Part shown: positions 1 through 12,857 of the stretch, piece by piece
How positions within the stretch are numbered: position 1 is the stretch's first letter
Layout of the letters: every line of letters starts with the position of its first letter
Source: Antedon mediterranea
Taxonomy: Eukaryota > Echinodermata > Crinoidea > Comatulida > Antedonidae
Reading direction: 5' to 3'
Assembly: GCF_964355755.1 (NCBI RefSeq)
Contig: NC_092679.1
Span: forward strand, 16,730,932-16,794,931
DNA: 64,000 bases
Made by a program: the position numbers and the translations under genes
Notes under the pieces: generated by a model
The model's input: the letters and a program-made list of their open reading frames with translations, nothing else
What the model was told of the DNA's origin: nothing
The model's database searches: none

Positions 1-862
1 ATGTAAACAATGAGGTTCTACTGTATACTGATAAATATGTTGGTGCTACTGTAAAGTCTAAATGCCAAGTACGTTTGAGAGAAAACATAATGTAGGCTTT
101 TCATCAGTCTCCGAAGCATATTAATTTTTCAATATACAATTAATATTTATTAGTACGTTTATTAATTTAAAAAATAATGAATTTCGCAACCTTATAACAC
201 AGTGGAATTAAATTATAAAATAATTGAACTTCTACAAATTGATGTCAATTGGTTATTTCTACGTAATCAGAGCATAGTTACACAAGACGAAAGATCCCAT
301 TTCTAACCAACGGAACGGCTTAATTTATTCTCCTTTTAGAGATAATTGAAAATGTACTCACCATTTTGGACCACGTATAATTATTAAGCACCTTATACTC
401 GTCAAGAGGTCTGTTTCATCTCGCCCCATTTAACGCCAGTCACAATCTAGGTACCTATAGTGTGAAACAATTTGGCAGTGAAAACACTAACTGTGGGCTA
501 AGCATCGATCGCTGAACGTCGCTATTTCTTGAAAAACTCCGCCTGATCGGCTACCTACCCCGGGGAATCAAATGAACTATTCCATACGCGGGTGTCAAAT
601 AATACGCATTGTGTTAAGTACGTATGCTAATTGTCAGATGAGGGCGCAGTTCAAATAGGTTCCCTGAAACGAACTCAATATATACATTTCCTATTAACGA
701 CGTTCACAATCATTTTTAACAACACATATTTCGTTCAAATGATAGATTTTAAATTCAGTAAAATTGATTAACACGTAAGCTAGGTCTATCAAAATATTTC
801 CATGCGCCGATTTCGCTGAGTACCGGTACCGTACATAATACCCGTAAAGTGGGCCTAAAGAT

Positions 863-985
863 GGATTCAAGATTCAATTTATTGTCACATAATATTACAT
901 ACATGATATTTGTTTTCCTGAGCTTAGAAAAGTAAATACAATACAATTTAAAACACAATATAAAAACGTAAAACCTTAACTGACT
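863..985 (-). repeat. 3' tail of a non-LTR retrotransposon (fragment)
   Basis: Read on the minus strand this ends in ACAATAAATTGAATCTTGAATC, a polyadenylation-like signal followed by short TGAAT-type units, the usual 3' end of CR1/L2-like LINEs. No coding sequence remains. The rest of 1-1734 shows nothing recognisable. Confidence 0.4.
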
Positions 986-1404
986 CATATGATTACTTCA
1001 TTTTATTTATTCTGTTTGTTATTATATTGTGGAAATAAAATTAAATTGAAATTAATTATCTTGTCAATAATAATCTGTACTTAAAATGTGTAATTTATAA
1101 CAAAGAATGGCCACAAATATGCTGAAATGTTATCAGTGTGTGGGTTCCATTCTCAGCCTAACTATTGTACTTAGAAAGCTAAATAAATATAATCGTGATG
1201 GGACCATTTAAAGTTGTGCTCGAGTTAGTAAAAAAATCGACAAGGACATTCTCTAAGTGATCGGGTAATATATGAGTTCTATGCTGTTCATATATATATG
1301 ATACACTGTTAGGAGCATAAAAACGATAAACTGAAAAAACCATCAAATTATCAAATGTATATATCTTTATATATTGTATAAAGGAATTACTGAATCATTG
1401 TTAC

Positions 1405-1490
1405 TGAGTCCTGGTGGCCGAGGTAACTTTTGTTTTTCTTGACCTGTTTTTGTTATTTTTTTGGTCAAATAAATAAATGAAATGAAATAA
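1405..1490 (+). repeat. LINE/SINE-like 3' tail fragment
   Basis: A T-rich stretch ends in AATAAATAAATGAAATGAAAT, resembling the short tandem tail of CR1/L2-type elements. Only the tail is present. Confidence 0.35.
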
Positions 1491-1734
1491 CTTAGGCCTA
1501 AATCATAGGTTCATTAACATTATTCACTAGTAAAAATAGATTTTAAATTATTTATTCAGGGAATGATAAATATAGGCCTATCTATGTATTACTTTTGTTT
1601 TAATAGAATTATAAACATTGGTTTAAAACAAAATATTGATGATGGTATGGTAAACATCAACTAATTATTCATTAGTCCAATGTTTACAAACAAAGTCCAT
1701 GATTACTAATCCGGCTGGACCAGTTCCAACCAGC

Positions 1735-1810
1735 TAGTATAAGTTCATACTTAGAGCGCGCACTCACTCCTCAGCAAGCGAGAGCGACGTGTCACCGGGA
1801 ATCGTCAGTC
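1735..1810 (+). promoter_or_regulatory. Putative ADPGK promoter / 5' UTR
   Basis: A TATAAG sequence at about 1738-1743 lies some 70 bp before the start codon. A short GC-richer leader follows. The transcription start is inferred; no transcript data are available. Confidence 0.35.
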
Positions 1811-4800
1811 ATGGCTAGCAAAACCTACACGATCGGTAGTATACTCTCCGTTTTAATTATACTATTTGCTTATTTATACAAATGCAACCTAGACGAGCAG
1901 CTCAGGGAACATTTAGATAATGTTCTTAGAAATTTACTAAAGGTTGAAAAGAAGTTCAAAATAACGCCGAAAACGAAGGTAGCGCTAGGCCTAGGTTCTT
2001 GCACAGATGCTTTCGAAGATGGTCTTGGACTGATGAAACGTTCAGGGATAGATCCCGCTGCAGAAGCGAAACACCACAGCTACATCTCGTCGAAAGAAGA
2101 CCTAGCTCAAACGTTTGCTTATTTCTTTCAACATGGTGCAGCAGCAGAGTAAGTAAGCCCTTGTTGTCTAATTTTTATTTAGGAATGTTTTTGTGACCTA
2201 TTTAGGTTTGCAATAAAACGCTTGTCATTGTTGTGATAGTATTTCTCTCACGATGTCAAATTAATTGTCGCCGTTGAGAGCGGGCTATTTTGAATTGTCA
2301 AAAATAGAAACCAAATAGTTCGCGTAAAAGCCCACTACACCAAAATGGTTCTGATGTTTGTTTTTGTTTTACCAGGTATCAAAATGATATATATACAGTA
2401 TATTTTATACAGTATATTTATATTAGGTTTTGGGGAAATACTGTATTAGGTTATTTCATAGACATTTTGTTGCATTATTTTGACGTCTTTTTTTATACCG
2501 GTAGTATTTGTTGCAGAAGTTAATTAAATTTTTTTTCATTTCAGACGTTTTGTATCAGATAAAAGCCTATTCAAAACCCTTGTACAAGAATCAAAAGTAC
2601 CTGATACACGTTGGGCCATTGGAGGAAACGCCCCTGCCATGGCCCGCAGGATGGCTATGGAAGGACTTGAAGTGTTGCTAGGTAGCAGGCTGTCGACTAA
2701 ACAAATGAAAGAGCTTGGAACCGATGTGAAATGTTAGTATTGGTGAAACATTAAAATAAAACCGTAATTTATAGATGTACCCATTTTACAGTATCTCATT
2801 GTGTACTCAGTGGCGTAATAGCTATGAGCGCTCACTGGCTAAACCCAGGGGCTCCGGAGCTTACAGTATGGAGGCCTTGAACAGGGCCTAGAGGAAGAAA
2901 ACAGGCATATGTCGAAAAAGACTAAAAACATCGGAAACCTCTGGTCTCTTATGGTTCCTAAACCAGGGCCTTATGCCTCTGCGTTACGCCTCTGTGTGTA
3001 TTTTATTATTCTATCAAAGAATGATTACATTTTCCATTTAGTCTACAGAGTATAAACAAGATATTGATAAATTCATGACAATCCCTATTAAAAAGACATT
3101 CAGATTTAACTCATAGAGAGAGTTCACTATAATATCTCTATGGATTACCAGACTGTCCAGACTTAACTAGACTTAATAGCCTAGCCCAATAGTGCGAGAA
3201 TTCACCTAGGTATAGAATACACTGATCTATTATCTTAATGATTTTCAATTTGACACCCTATTGAAATAATCATTTAAAATGGGCATGAATAGTCTCATTG
3301 TACAGTACAGTGGTATGAATAGTAAAGTGCCTCACGCAAATGAACATATAACAATTTGTGTAGAAATTCTACTATGTATATAATACCTATGCTTTTAAAG
3401 TTTTCTAAATGAGACATACAATAGAGTAAAGATCCCAAACACATCTGTTTTATAAGTTAGTGAACTAGACCTACAGTAAAGTATTGTAACAAATAGCAAT
3501 CTGATATTTTATCATATATTTTTGTAACATATATTTTAATTTTTGTACATACAAAAATGAATCACACAACTACAGCAGCTTAATTTTTGGAGTAATATAA
3601 CTTCAGCATGAACAAACCTTGAGTTTTTGTAATGTGATCAATTTAAATTTATTATTTATGAGTCCCTAAAGCTCTGTCTACACTATCAAACTAGTTTGAC
3701 AAAAAAAGTGTGATATGCTTATAAGGGTAGTAGTATGCTTAAATATCGTAGTGATATGACATCATCATGTCCATATATGGGCACATCACATTTTTTGTCA
3801 CATAAAGTTTGATAGTGTGGCTAGAGCTTTAGTCTATAATGAATAAAAGTAAATTACAATCCTTCCTATGTACTGTACTACATTGCATGGCTGTTGTTGC
3901 TGTTCAGTTTTTTTTAGTTTTGACATCACCACTGTATAACCATTGTTTTGCTTCTTAAAACATGCATTAATAAGCAGGGATTAATTTATATTGAAGTGTG
4001 TGTTCTATTTTTATAATTTATTATTGATGTAAATATATTATATTATTTTTATATTTTACAATAGCTGTTGGAAAGCCTCTGGAAGATGAAGATGTACACA
4101 TTATATTAGAATATGATAAAGATGCACAGTGGGGGACGTACAAATCACCTCGAGCAAACCGGTTAGTAATCATGTTTTCTAAAGCTTGGTTCCCACTAGA
4201 ACGTAACGCAAGGACGTAAACGCAACGCAAGCGTTTTAACCAATGACAAGCGAAGTTATAGACAGTTAGCAATCACAAGCGAATAAGCCATCGCTTTTGA
4301 TTGGTCAATTCACTTGCGTTGCATTACGTCCTTGTGTTGACATTTCTGACTCTTTGCATGTAATGTTATTGTCTCAAATCAAAAGTAATATCATCATAAT
4401 CATTGCATTGACTTCTTATGACGTTTTCTCATGATTTTCACCTTTTGTATTTTACTTACCCATTTTCGCCATCGATTTCGGCTTGATTTGTTTGTGTTTT
4501 ATTTCTCTGTTTTTTGTTTTATGTTATTACCATATTCACACAGAGTATTGACCTTTGTATGCTTCAATATTCAATACGTTTGTGCTTGGGTGGATGGGTG
4601 TTGGTGTGTGTGTGATGGTGTGTTTGTGTGTTATATCTTATTGGTATCTTAGTTTTTTTCTTCATTGTTTCTCAGTATAAAAAATCTTTAAATAATCAGA
4701 TTACATTGCCATGTGTCATTGCTTTGAACACTATTATCATCCAAGTGTTTAAGTGCCTGATTGCCATATTCATGTAGTTTTCATAATTGTTTATACCATT

Positions 4801-7800
4801 CCATAATGTTCTCTTGTTGTTTTGCAATTTTTAGTTCCTTGCCGGAGTTCTGCTTAACTCGCCTTACTTTGACAGTCTTGTTTTTATGCATTGTTAATTT
4901 TTCTTTTTTCCAATATTCAGTTTGACCTAATATTTGTTTATTTATTTATACAGTGTATATTTATTTATATATATTTTATACATATATTTTAAATTTTATA
5001 TTAACTAGTATTTTCACTGAACAGATTTCTCTTTTTATATTTTCATTTTTTACTTGATGTACAACCTTAACGCAGATGACGGAACATCGTACCACGACCG
5101 ATTATCAAACATAAACTTCTTCCCCTTGCCCAGCTATTCAGACAACCGTAACATTAACAGGAACCTTGGCAATTCTACATCTAACATTGATCCCGACTCT
5201 AATTTTTTCACCAACAGCAACCACAGTCCCTCTCAATATTATGATCCTAATGAATTTCCTGTTGACTCACTTTCTGATTGCTTCTCCACTATTCATTTCA
5301 ACTCTAGAAGCATCCTCAAGCACATTGATGAAATTAAACAACTCCTATCATCCATTAATCTGCCTTTCGATATTATTGGAGTAAGTGAAACTTGGCTCAA
5401 GTACGATAATCCTTTGGTCCAACTCCCAAATTATAATTTTGTCTCTAACCACAGAACCCATAAAGACGGTGGAGGAGTCGCCATGTATATCCTTGATACT
5501 CTACAATTCTCCATTAGAAGTGACCTACACCCACACCCTTCCAACTGCGAATCCATCTTTATTGAAATTAAACGGCCTCATCACAAAAACATTATAGTGG
5601 GTACTGTATATAGACCCCCCTCCTCTGACCCAAATCAATTCTTAATTGAACTTGACATTGTCCTTTCCAATTTAACAAAAGAAAATAAAAATGTTTATAT
5701 TCTTGGAGACTTTAACATTGACATTCTTAAACATGAATCCGACAATACTGCCCGTCAATTCATTAACACACTGTTTAGCAATCACTATCTTCCACTTATC
5801 GACAGACCATCCAGAATAACAAATTCCACAGCCTCATTATTAGATAATATTATTACAAATCAATTTGATTGTTCTCATATAAGTGGTCTGCTATATAGTG
5901 ATATCTCTGATCATCTCCCTGTTTTTAATATTTCAAACCTCTCTGATAGTTTTGCCACTAGCTCAAACAATGAAGAGATCCCATCTCTCAGACAGATTAA
6001 CAATACGTCTCTTAACAACTTTTACCATGATGTCTCTAATCAAACTTGGTTTGATATCCTTAATTCTAATGATCCTGACTTTGCTTATGACCTCTTTGAT
6101 AACACACTTAAAGCCCTTTATGACCAACACTTCCCGTTACTGAAAAGGAACAATACAAACAAGAACAAAAAAATTAAATCTTGGATGTCAAATGGACTGC
6201 TAAAATCAATAAAGTATAAACATAAACTCTATGCAAAATTTCTTCACCGCCCTTCTCCTGCCAATGAAATCAAATATAAACGATATCGTAATAAACTTAA
6301 CTCCACTATCAAAATTGCCAAAAGAATCCACTTTCATGATATTTTCACCAAGCAAAAAAAATGATATTAAGGCAACCTGGAAATCAATTAACTCTTTATT
6401 GAACCATAAAAACCGAAACCAACACAAAGGCAATACCCCTGTCAACTGTAACGGAGTACCAACTAAAGACCCCGTCATTATTTCTAAAGCATTTAATGAT
6501 TTTTTTGTCGAAATCGGACCCTCTCTTGCTAACAAAATCCCTCCCAGCAATGTTTCTTTCAAAGAATTTCTTCCTCAACCAAATCCGAAATCAATGTTCT
6601 TAACCCCCGTCCTAGAAGAGGATATCATAAGAATTATCTCCTCCTTCGATAACAATAAAGCTCCTGGTACTGATGATTTCCATACTAAAGCCATTAAACA
6701 TGTTATCAACCTTATCTCCCTTCCCTTGTGTCACATTTTTAATCTTGTCCTCTGCAAAGGTGTTTTTCCGAACAGGTTGAAGCTGGCGCGCGTTACCCCT
6801 GTTTACAAATCTGGCCCCAAATCCAACCTTTCTAACTATCGTCCTATCTCCATCCTGTCAATCTTTTCGAAAGCCTTGGAAAGAATTATCTATGATAGAA
6901 CATTTTCATTTATCAGCAAACATAACATCCTCTTCAAGAGACAATATGGCTTTAGAAAAGGACATAACACCTCCATGGCTTTGATCGACCTCACTAACAA
7001 AATTATTCATGCATTCGAAAATCGTCAATTTGGAATCGGACTTTTCATCGACCTTTCCAAGGCTTTCGACACCATTGATCATAATATTCTTCTTTTTAAA
7101 TTGTCTCACTATGGAATCCGAGGACCCGCCTTAAACGTTTTCAAAAGCTATCTCACTAACCGCTCCCAATGTACTAAATATTTTAACTCTATTTCTAATT
7201 TTTGCCCTATCACCTGTGGCGTTCCCCAGGGCTCCTTACTTGGCCCGCTTCTGTTCACCTTTTACATTAATGATATCCACCGAACCTCAAACCTGCTAAA
7301 TTTTTTTCTATATGCTGATGACACCACAGTTTTTCATGCCAACAAAAATATCCAAACTCTTTTTGACACCTTTAATACCAACGTTATCCCCTTGTCCCAG
7401 TACTTTATTGCCAACAAACTCTCCCTCAATCATAATAAATGTAGTTACATCCTATTCGGAACCCCGCAGTTGACTAGAGGTATTGATGTGTCCCCATTTA
7501 AAGTCGTTATTGATAATCAAGAAATCCCCTCTGTTAAGTATAATATTTCTTGGCATTATCATCGACAACTCTCTCTCATGGAAACCCCATATCCAAGAAA
7601 TTGAGAACAAAGTGTCTAAGAACCTTGGGATCATTTCTAGGCTTTCTTCCTTCCTCCCAACTAATATTCTCAGGACCCTTTATTGCACACTCATCCTTCC
7701 TTATTTGAGCTATGGTAACATTGTCTGGGCCAACACTTACCCTTCAAACATCATTAAACTCTCTATCCTACAAAAAAAAGCTATCAGGACTATATCTGGC

Positions 7801-10800
7801 GCTCATCCACTGTCACATTCCTCCCACTTATTCTCCAAACTCAATCTTCTCAAACTCTCGGACATTAACCTATCCCAGCAAGGTGTCTTTGTTTTTTTGG
7901 CCACTCACTCACTTCTCCCTTGCCATCTAAACGACCTTTTCGCTCCTAATAATACCGTTCATAAATATTATACTAGAACAAGAAATAACATATATATCCC
8001 TAACCATAACACCAATTATTTTCAACATAGCATTAGATATTCTGGACCTCTATTGTTTAACAATTTACCCCCCTCAATTTCCTGTGCTGCCAACCGCTAT
8101 TCATTTAATAATAACATAAAAAATTACCTTTTGTCTCATTACTGATCGATATGATTGATATGGTCGTTTTTTCCATGTTCCGTGACTTGCTATCTTTATT
8201 ATTCAATTGTCATCATATTCGCTATATGCCATGCAGCTGTACTTTTTTCTGTTCTTTTTTTATTTTTTATTCCAACTTTTATCTACTGGTTTTATATATA
8301 TTTTGTATTTCTTTATTGTCTAATTAATTTATTTTCTTTATTTATATATTTTTTTTTTTTTCTTCTCTTATTTAAATATTTTGTAAAGGCAATCCCGTCA
8401 CAAGATTGTAATCTTTTTGGGATTTGCCTTCGTCCATTTTCTTGTTTTATCACTTGCCATTTTGTTTTTGTTACTTTTGTCTTTTGGACGTGAATAAATG
8501 TTCCTTGAATTGAATTGAATTGAATTGTGTTGCGTCGCTAGTGGGAACCACGCTTTATGGAGAGTAGACCTATGTATATTACTAATCTATACCATATGTA
8601 TAATTATTGTACAATGTGTTAGTATATAAGTTGTTAGGCCTACTAGTGGTTTATGTGTTTGTATATAAGTTGTTAGGCCTACTAGTGGTTATGTGTTTGT
8701 ATATAAGTTGTTAGGCCTACTAGTGGTTTATGTGTTTGTATATAAGTTGTTAGGCCTACTAGTGGTGTATGTGTTTGTATATAAGTTGTTAGGCCTACTA
8801 GTGGTTTATGTATTTGTATATAAGTTGTTAGGCCTACTAGTGGTTTATGTGTTTGTATATAAGTTGTTAGGCCTACTAGTGGTTTATGTGTTTGTATATA
8901 AGTTGTTAGGCCTACTAGTGGTGTATGTGTTTGTATATAAGTTGTTAGGCCTACTAGTGGTGTATGTGTTTGTATATAAGTTGTTAGGCCTACTAGTGGT
9001 TTATGTGTTTGTATATAAGTTGTTAGGCCTACTAGTGGTTTATGTGTTTGTATATAAGTTGTTAGGCCTACTAGTGGTTTATGTGTTTGTATATAAGTTG
9101 TTAGGCCTACTAGTGGTGTATGTGTTTGTATATAAGTTGTTAGGCCTACTAGTGGTGTATGTGTTTGTATATAAGTTGTTAGGCCTACTAGTGGTTTATG
9201 TGTTTGTATATAAGTTGTTAGGCCTACTAGTGGTTTATGTGTTTGTATATAAGTTGTTAGGCCTACTAGTGGTTTATGTGTTTGTATATAAGTTGTTAGG
9301 CCTCCTAGTGGTGTATGTGTTTGTATATAAGTTGTTAGGCCTACTAGTGGTTTATGTGTTTGTATATAAGTTGTTAGGCCTACTAGTGGTTTATGTGTTT
9401 GTATATAAGTTGTTAGGCCTACTAGTGGTTTATGTGTTTGTATATAAGTTGTTAGGCCTACTAGTGGTTTATGTGTTTGTATATAAATTGTTAGGCCTAC
9501 TAGTGGTTTATGTGTTTGTATATAAGTTGTTAGGCCTACTAGTGGTTTATGTGTTTGTATAAGTTGTTAGGCCTACTAGTGGTTTATGTGTTTGTATATA
9601 CATTGTTAGGCATACTAGTGGTTTATGTGTTTGTATATAAGTTGTTAGGCCTACTGGTGGTTTATGTGTTTGTATATAAGTTGTTAGGCCTACTAGTGGT
9701 TTATGTGTTTGTATATAAGTTGTTAGGCCTACTAGTGGTTTATGTGTTTGTATATAAATTGTTAGGCCTACTAGTGGTTTATGTGTTTGTATATAAGTTG
9801 TTAGGCCTACTAGTGGTTTATGTGTTTGTATAAGTTGTTAGGCCTACTAGTGGTTTATGTGTTTGTATAAGTTGTTAGGCCTACTAGTGGTTTATGTGTT
9901 TGTATATAAGTTGTTAGGCCTACTAGTGGTTTATGTGTTTGTATATAAGTTGTTAGGCCTACTAGTGGGTTATGTGTTTGTATATAAGTTGTTAGGCCTA
10001 CTAGTGGTTTATGTGTTTGTATATAAGTTGTTAGGCCTACTAGTGGTTTACTGAAAATTAAACTAGACTAGGCTAAAATAGAATAAACTAAACTGTGATG
10101 TGCTCAAATATGGTAGTGATGTGATATCATCATGTCCATATATGGGCACATCACATTTTTTTGTCACGTATAAAGTGTGATAGTGTAGACAGAGCTTAAC
10201 TTTCGAATTAAGAGACGTTTAGTACTATAATTTTTCGGAGTTATCATCATGGAACAATTCTCAAGAACAAATGACTAACTTGATTCTAGAATATACTAAA
10301 ACTAATCTAGTGATCCTAAAGTTTACTGATGAATACATGCAATAGCCAAACACTGTAGTAGAATGCACTTTTATATACATATATAAACACATTAGGCATA
10401 GAACAATAATTCTTAACCGCCCGGTGATATACTGAAATTTAATTAATTTGAAATGATAAGATGAGGAAATCTGTGAGAATGAGAAAAAGTCGCCCCAACC
10501 GAGCATTCTCCCAGTTTTCCTCCTCTTAAAATGTCAGTATATCACCGGGCGGTTTAGAATTAATGTTCTATGCCTGATGTGTTTATAATATATATCTATA
10601 TATACTGAAATTTAATTAATTAAGAAAAAGTCGCCCTTGTATATTTTTTTTCTGAACAGTTTCATTGTGTATGTTTTAGGTTTATTGTGCATAGTGATGA
10701 ATCTAATCCTAGCCTCGAGTCTCTTGAAGACTTTGCAGCTGCAGTCAAAACGTTCAATCCTGCAGCTCTTGTTATCGGAGGCCTGCAAATGATGGATAAC

Positions 10801-12525
10801 TACCCATTCAAAGAAGGTATGTAACTCAACAATTAATAGCAAATAACCCATCTATGAGGGGTTAAGCCCTCAGTGCTATGATTTATTTTAGTAGCCAGAC
10901 ATCGTGAACTTCTTTCTTGTATACCGGAAAAAATACACAAGTTATGAATTACATTGTGATGATTAATTATTATTATATAACATTACTTGCCATATTCTTA
11001 CCATATGTGAACTTTTTCTTAAAAAATCTTGGGTATTTTCTTAAAAGTTAAGTCAGAGTTGCTATACAGTATGGTGTTTGTATTTGTGCATAGTAATTTC
11101 TTTCTTCTTTTCGTTACTTGAAAGTTTTTAAAAATAATTGCAATCGATTGGTTGTTGATCTTTATCTCCCTCTGTGTGCAACGCAATTAGGCAGTTATTT
11201 ATTTTAGTTACTTTTCGCTCAAGACAATATTTTTTGTACAGAGAATTTCAGCAGATAATCTATTCTATAGCCAACTAAATTACATGTGGTTGTTTTTGCG
11301 TTATTCACAAGAAATTCCTTAAGTTGTGAGATATGTTCTATGTGCTCTAGGTGCAAATTTTCATGAATAAATTAAAGAATTGTTTTGACTAGATTATCAG
11401 CTGTCGTTTTAGACATTTTAGTCAATAAATACCAGAGGGCAGCCAGCACTCAATAATGGCGTCAAATCAGTAATCAATTATTACAGTAATACTCTCTGAC
11501 GTAATCACTGTCCATTGTCATGACAATTAAAATACATTTCCACAACATTTTTCCAAAAAAAAAAGTTGTAAAAAAATCTCTGGATATTTATAATACAGTA
11601 TTCGTGTCGCCCTCTCTGTTAAATGGTTGGAATTGGGTTAATTATGAAATTACAGAACATACAGTCTGTTCATTTTAATTTTTACAAGGAAAAACGCTTT
11701 TTAGTTTTATTTACAGAAAAAATGGAACACCCTATTTAAGGGACACTTTCTCGTGAAACAAAGAATATTGTTTTTGACACTAAGGCCAGCCCCTATCGCA
11801 TTCAAAATCAACCTATTCATTAATTATTAATATAGCTTTTTCATAAATATTATACAGGTGTGCGGAAAGAACGATTACTGTTGTTACAAAAAATGCTCGC
11901 TGACTCGCCTATGTCTGTACGCAATCATTTTGAGATGGCGTCTTTCACGGACGAAAACCTCATCAGCGATGTCCTTGATCACGTTTTGCCGTTTGTTGAC
12001 TCAATCGGGACCAATGAGCAAGAACTCACTAATTTATATAGTATCCTGAAATACGGAAATGTCACGCTGGTCACTCCATCTTACCCGCGAGTGGCCACCG
12101 TGCTCGACCAAATGCGGGGAATCTACAACATTCTTAGCAATACAAAGGAAATGGAAGGTCAACGTAAATTGACCCGCCTTCACATACATACGCTAGCTTT
12201 CCAGGCAATTTTAACCACGCATAAATCATCATGGAAAAACACAATGGCTGCAGCGGCAAAATCATCGCTAACTGCTTACCGATATGTGTGCGGTACGAAA
12301 GAAATCGATGTCGCAAAATCGCGTATTCTAATGGATGAGGGGTTTTCGGTATCAACAAAGAAAGACAGTAAAAAAGTAATGTTTGAAGCGAACAGACCGG
12401 TGTCATGTTGGGACGAAAACGATTATCAGATTTGCATCGCGCCCGTTTTAGTTTGTACGGAGGTGAGACAGACCGCCGGCGGAGGGGATAATGTATCTGC
12501 CGCAGGTCTTGCTATGCAGATTTAA
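1811..12525 (+). CDS. ADPGK: ADP-dependent glucokinase (five exons)
   Basis: Phosphorylates glucose using ADP instead of ATP; animal forms sit at the endoplasmic reticulum membrane. Exons 1811-2148, 2545-2732, 4065-4161, 10680-10816 and 11858-12525 join in frame to 475 aa, close to the roughly 496 aa of the human enzyme. Residues 8-23 form a hydrophobic signal-anchor. The motif AAAERF spans the exon 1/2 join, GGN (139-141) is the sugar-binding motif, ILEY and the SPRANRF stretch lie in exons 3-4, NEQEL in exon 5, and the C-terminal GGGD carries the catalytic Asp (464). Donors of exons 2 and 3 are GTTAGT, the others GTAAGT and GTATGT. Intron 3 (6.5 kb) is swollen by transposons and a minisatellite. 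I recognise the family from its motifs; no key residue appears lost. Confidence 0.95.
2800..3002. mobile_element. hAT-like MITE with 8-bp target-site duplication
   Basis: The body 2808-2994 starts CAGTGGCGTAA and ends TTACGCCTCTG, imperfect terminal inverted repeats of hAT type. Flanks are TGTGTACT (2800-2807) and TGTGTATT (2995-3002), an 8-bp duplication with one mismatch. It carries no coding sequence and lies in ADPGK intron 2. Confidence 0.75.
3667..3831. mobile_element. MITE family 1, full copy
   Basis: Terminal inverted repeats AAAGCTCTGTCTACACTATC and its near-complement enclose about 120 bp containing CATATATGGGCACATCAC. The same element recurs at 10090, 12762, 18504, 30537, 47508 and 60176. 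It is non-coding and sits in ADPGK intron 2. Confidence 0.85.
4340..8524 (+). mobile_element. CR1/L2-like non-LTR retrotransposon (LINE)
   Basis: The element is bounded by the direct repeat TTGTGTTG (4332-4339 and 8525-8532) and ends in a TTGAA-type short tandem tail, not poly-A. It contains an AP-type endonuclease and a reverse transcriptase (see the pseudogene entry). A leader of about 700 bp precedes the first recognised coding segment. The clade is judged from motif style only; CR1, L2 or a close relative is likely. Confidence 0.9.
5054..8145 (+). pseudogene. LINE endonuclease-reverse transcriptase, frameshifted
   Basis: The endonuclease part (about 5280-5950) shows [29 protein letters not shown] and SDHLPV, the ordered motifs of an AP-like endonuclease. 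The reverse transcriptase part (about 6660-7550) shows [49 protein letters not shown] and the catalytic YADD. The reading frame changes twice: once at an A-run near 6350-6364 and once near 7530-7550, after which the usual [15 protein letters not shown] segment continues in another frame. No other damage is obvious, so the copy looks fairly young but not autonomous. Confidence 0.9.
8622..10050 (+). repeat. 39-bp minisatellite (about 37 units)
   Basis: The period is 39 bp; each unit contains TTGTTAGGCCTACTAGTGG followed by TTATGTGTTTGTATATAA. Variation is mostly single substitutions and a few 4-bp losses of a TATA unit (for example near 9558 and 9830). Because 39 is divisible by three and the unit has no stop in one frame, long spurious open frames result. 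It lies in ADPGK intron 3. Confidence 0.95.
10090..10198. mobile_element. MITE family 1, 3' half
   Basis: Only the right part remains, from TGTGATGTGCTCAAATATGG to the terminal repeat GATAGTGTAGACAGAGCTTA. It abuts the end of the minisatellite, so the array may have expanded next to it. Confidence 0.75.
10364..10600. mobile_element. Inverted-repeat (foldback) MITE
   Basis: About 51 bp at 10385-10435 (containing AACCGCCCGGTGATATACTG) reappear inverted at 10534-10584 with few mismatches. The intervening 100 bp is non-coding. The motif AGAAAAAGTCGCCC occurs inside and again just outside at about 10623. It ends about 80 bp before ADPGK exon 4. Confidence 0.75.
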
Positions 12526-12531
12526 AATAAA
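12526..12531 (+). terminator. ADPGK polyadenylation signal
   Basis: A canonical AATAAA begins one base after the stop codon. If used, the 3' UTR would be unusually short. Confidence 0.6.
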
Positions 12532-12761
12532 CTTATAAAGGTGAAAACTTTTCTATTTTTAAAAACCACCGATTATTTCTTTCATTTTTTATCTAAACCC
12601 ATCCCATCTCTTTTTCCATTATTTGTCTTTCTCGCTTCCCTCTGTTTAATGATTTACCTTACTTTGTAACTATACATAGATAAAAGAGTAGGGTTATATT
12701 TTTAAGGCGAGGTGCCAGCTTACTAGTATCCTGTTAAATGAAAGGTGAAAGTCATATTTGA

Positions 12762-12857
12762 GTTTGATGTGCCCATATATGGGCATGATGATATCATATC
12801 ATATTTGGGCTCATCAAACTTTTGTTGTCAAACTAGTCTGATTAAGGTCTGACTTAA
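12762..12857. mobile_element. MITE family 1, degraded copy
   Basis: Contains GTGCCCATATATGGGCATGA and an ending AACTAGTCTGATTAAGGTCT that resembles the family terminal repeat. The left terminus is lost. Confidence 0.6.

Larger units (their letters stand above)
4180..8557. mobile_element. MITE family 2 (split by a LINE)
   Basis: The left end TAAAGCTTGGTTCCCACTAG (4180-4199) is the reverse complement, with one mismatch, of the right end at 8538-8557. Removing the LINE at 4340-8524 and one copy of its target-site duplication leaves a MITE of about 177 bp. The left end is only about 18 bp after the exon 3 donor of ADPGK. A related but decayed element lies near 44170-44385. Confidence 0.75.

Noticed and set aside
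35-1030. Small open frame on the minus strand near 755-988
   Set aside because: It overlaps a LINE tail and has no domain or coding-like composition.
8693-10054. Open frames of up to 289 codons repeating [13 protein letters not shown]
   Set aside because: They arise because the 39-bp minisatellite unit is divisible by three and has no stop in that frame. They lie in an ADPGK intron and break at each 4-bp deletion.
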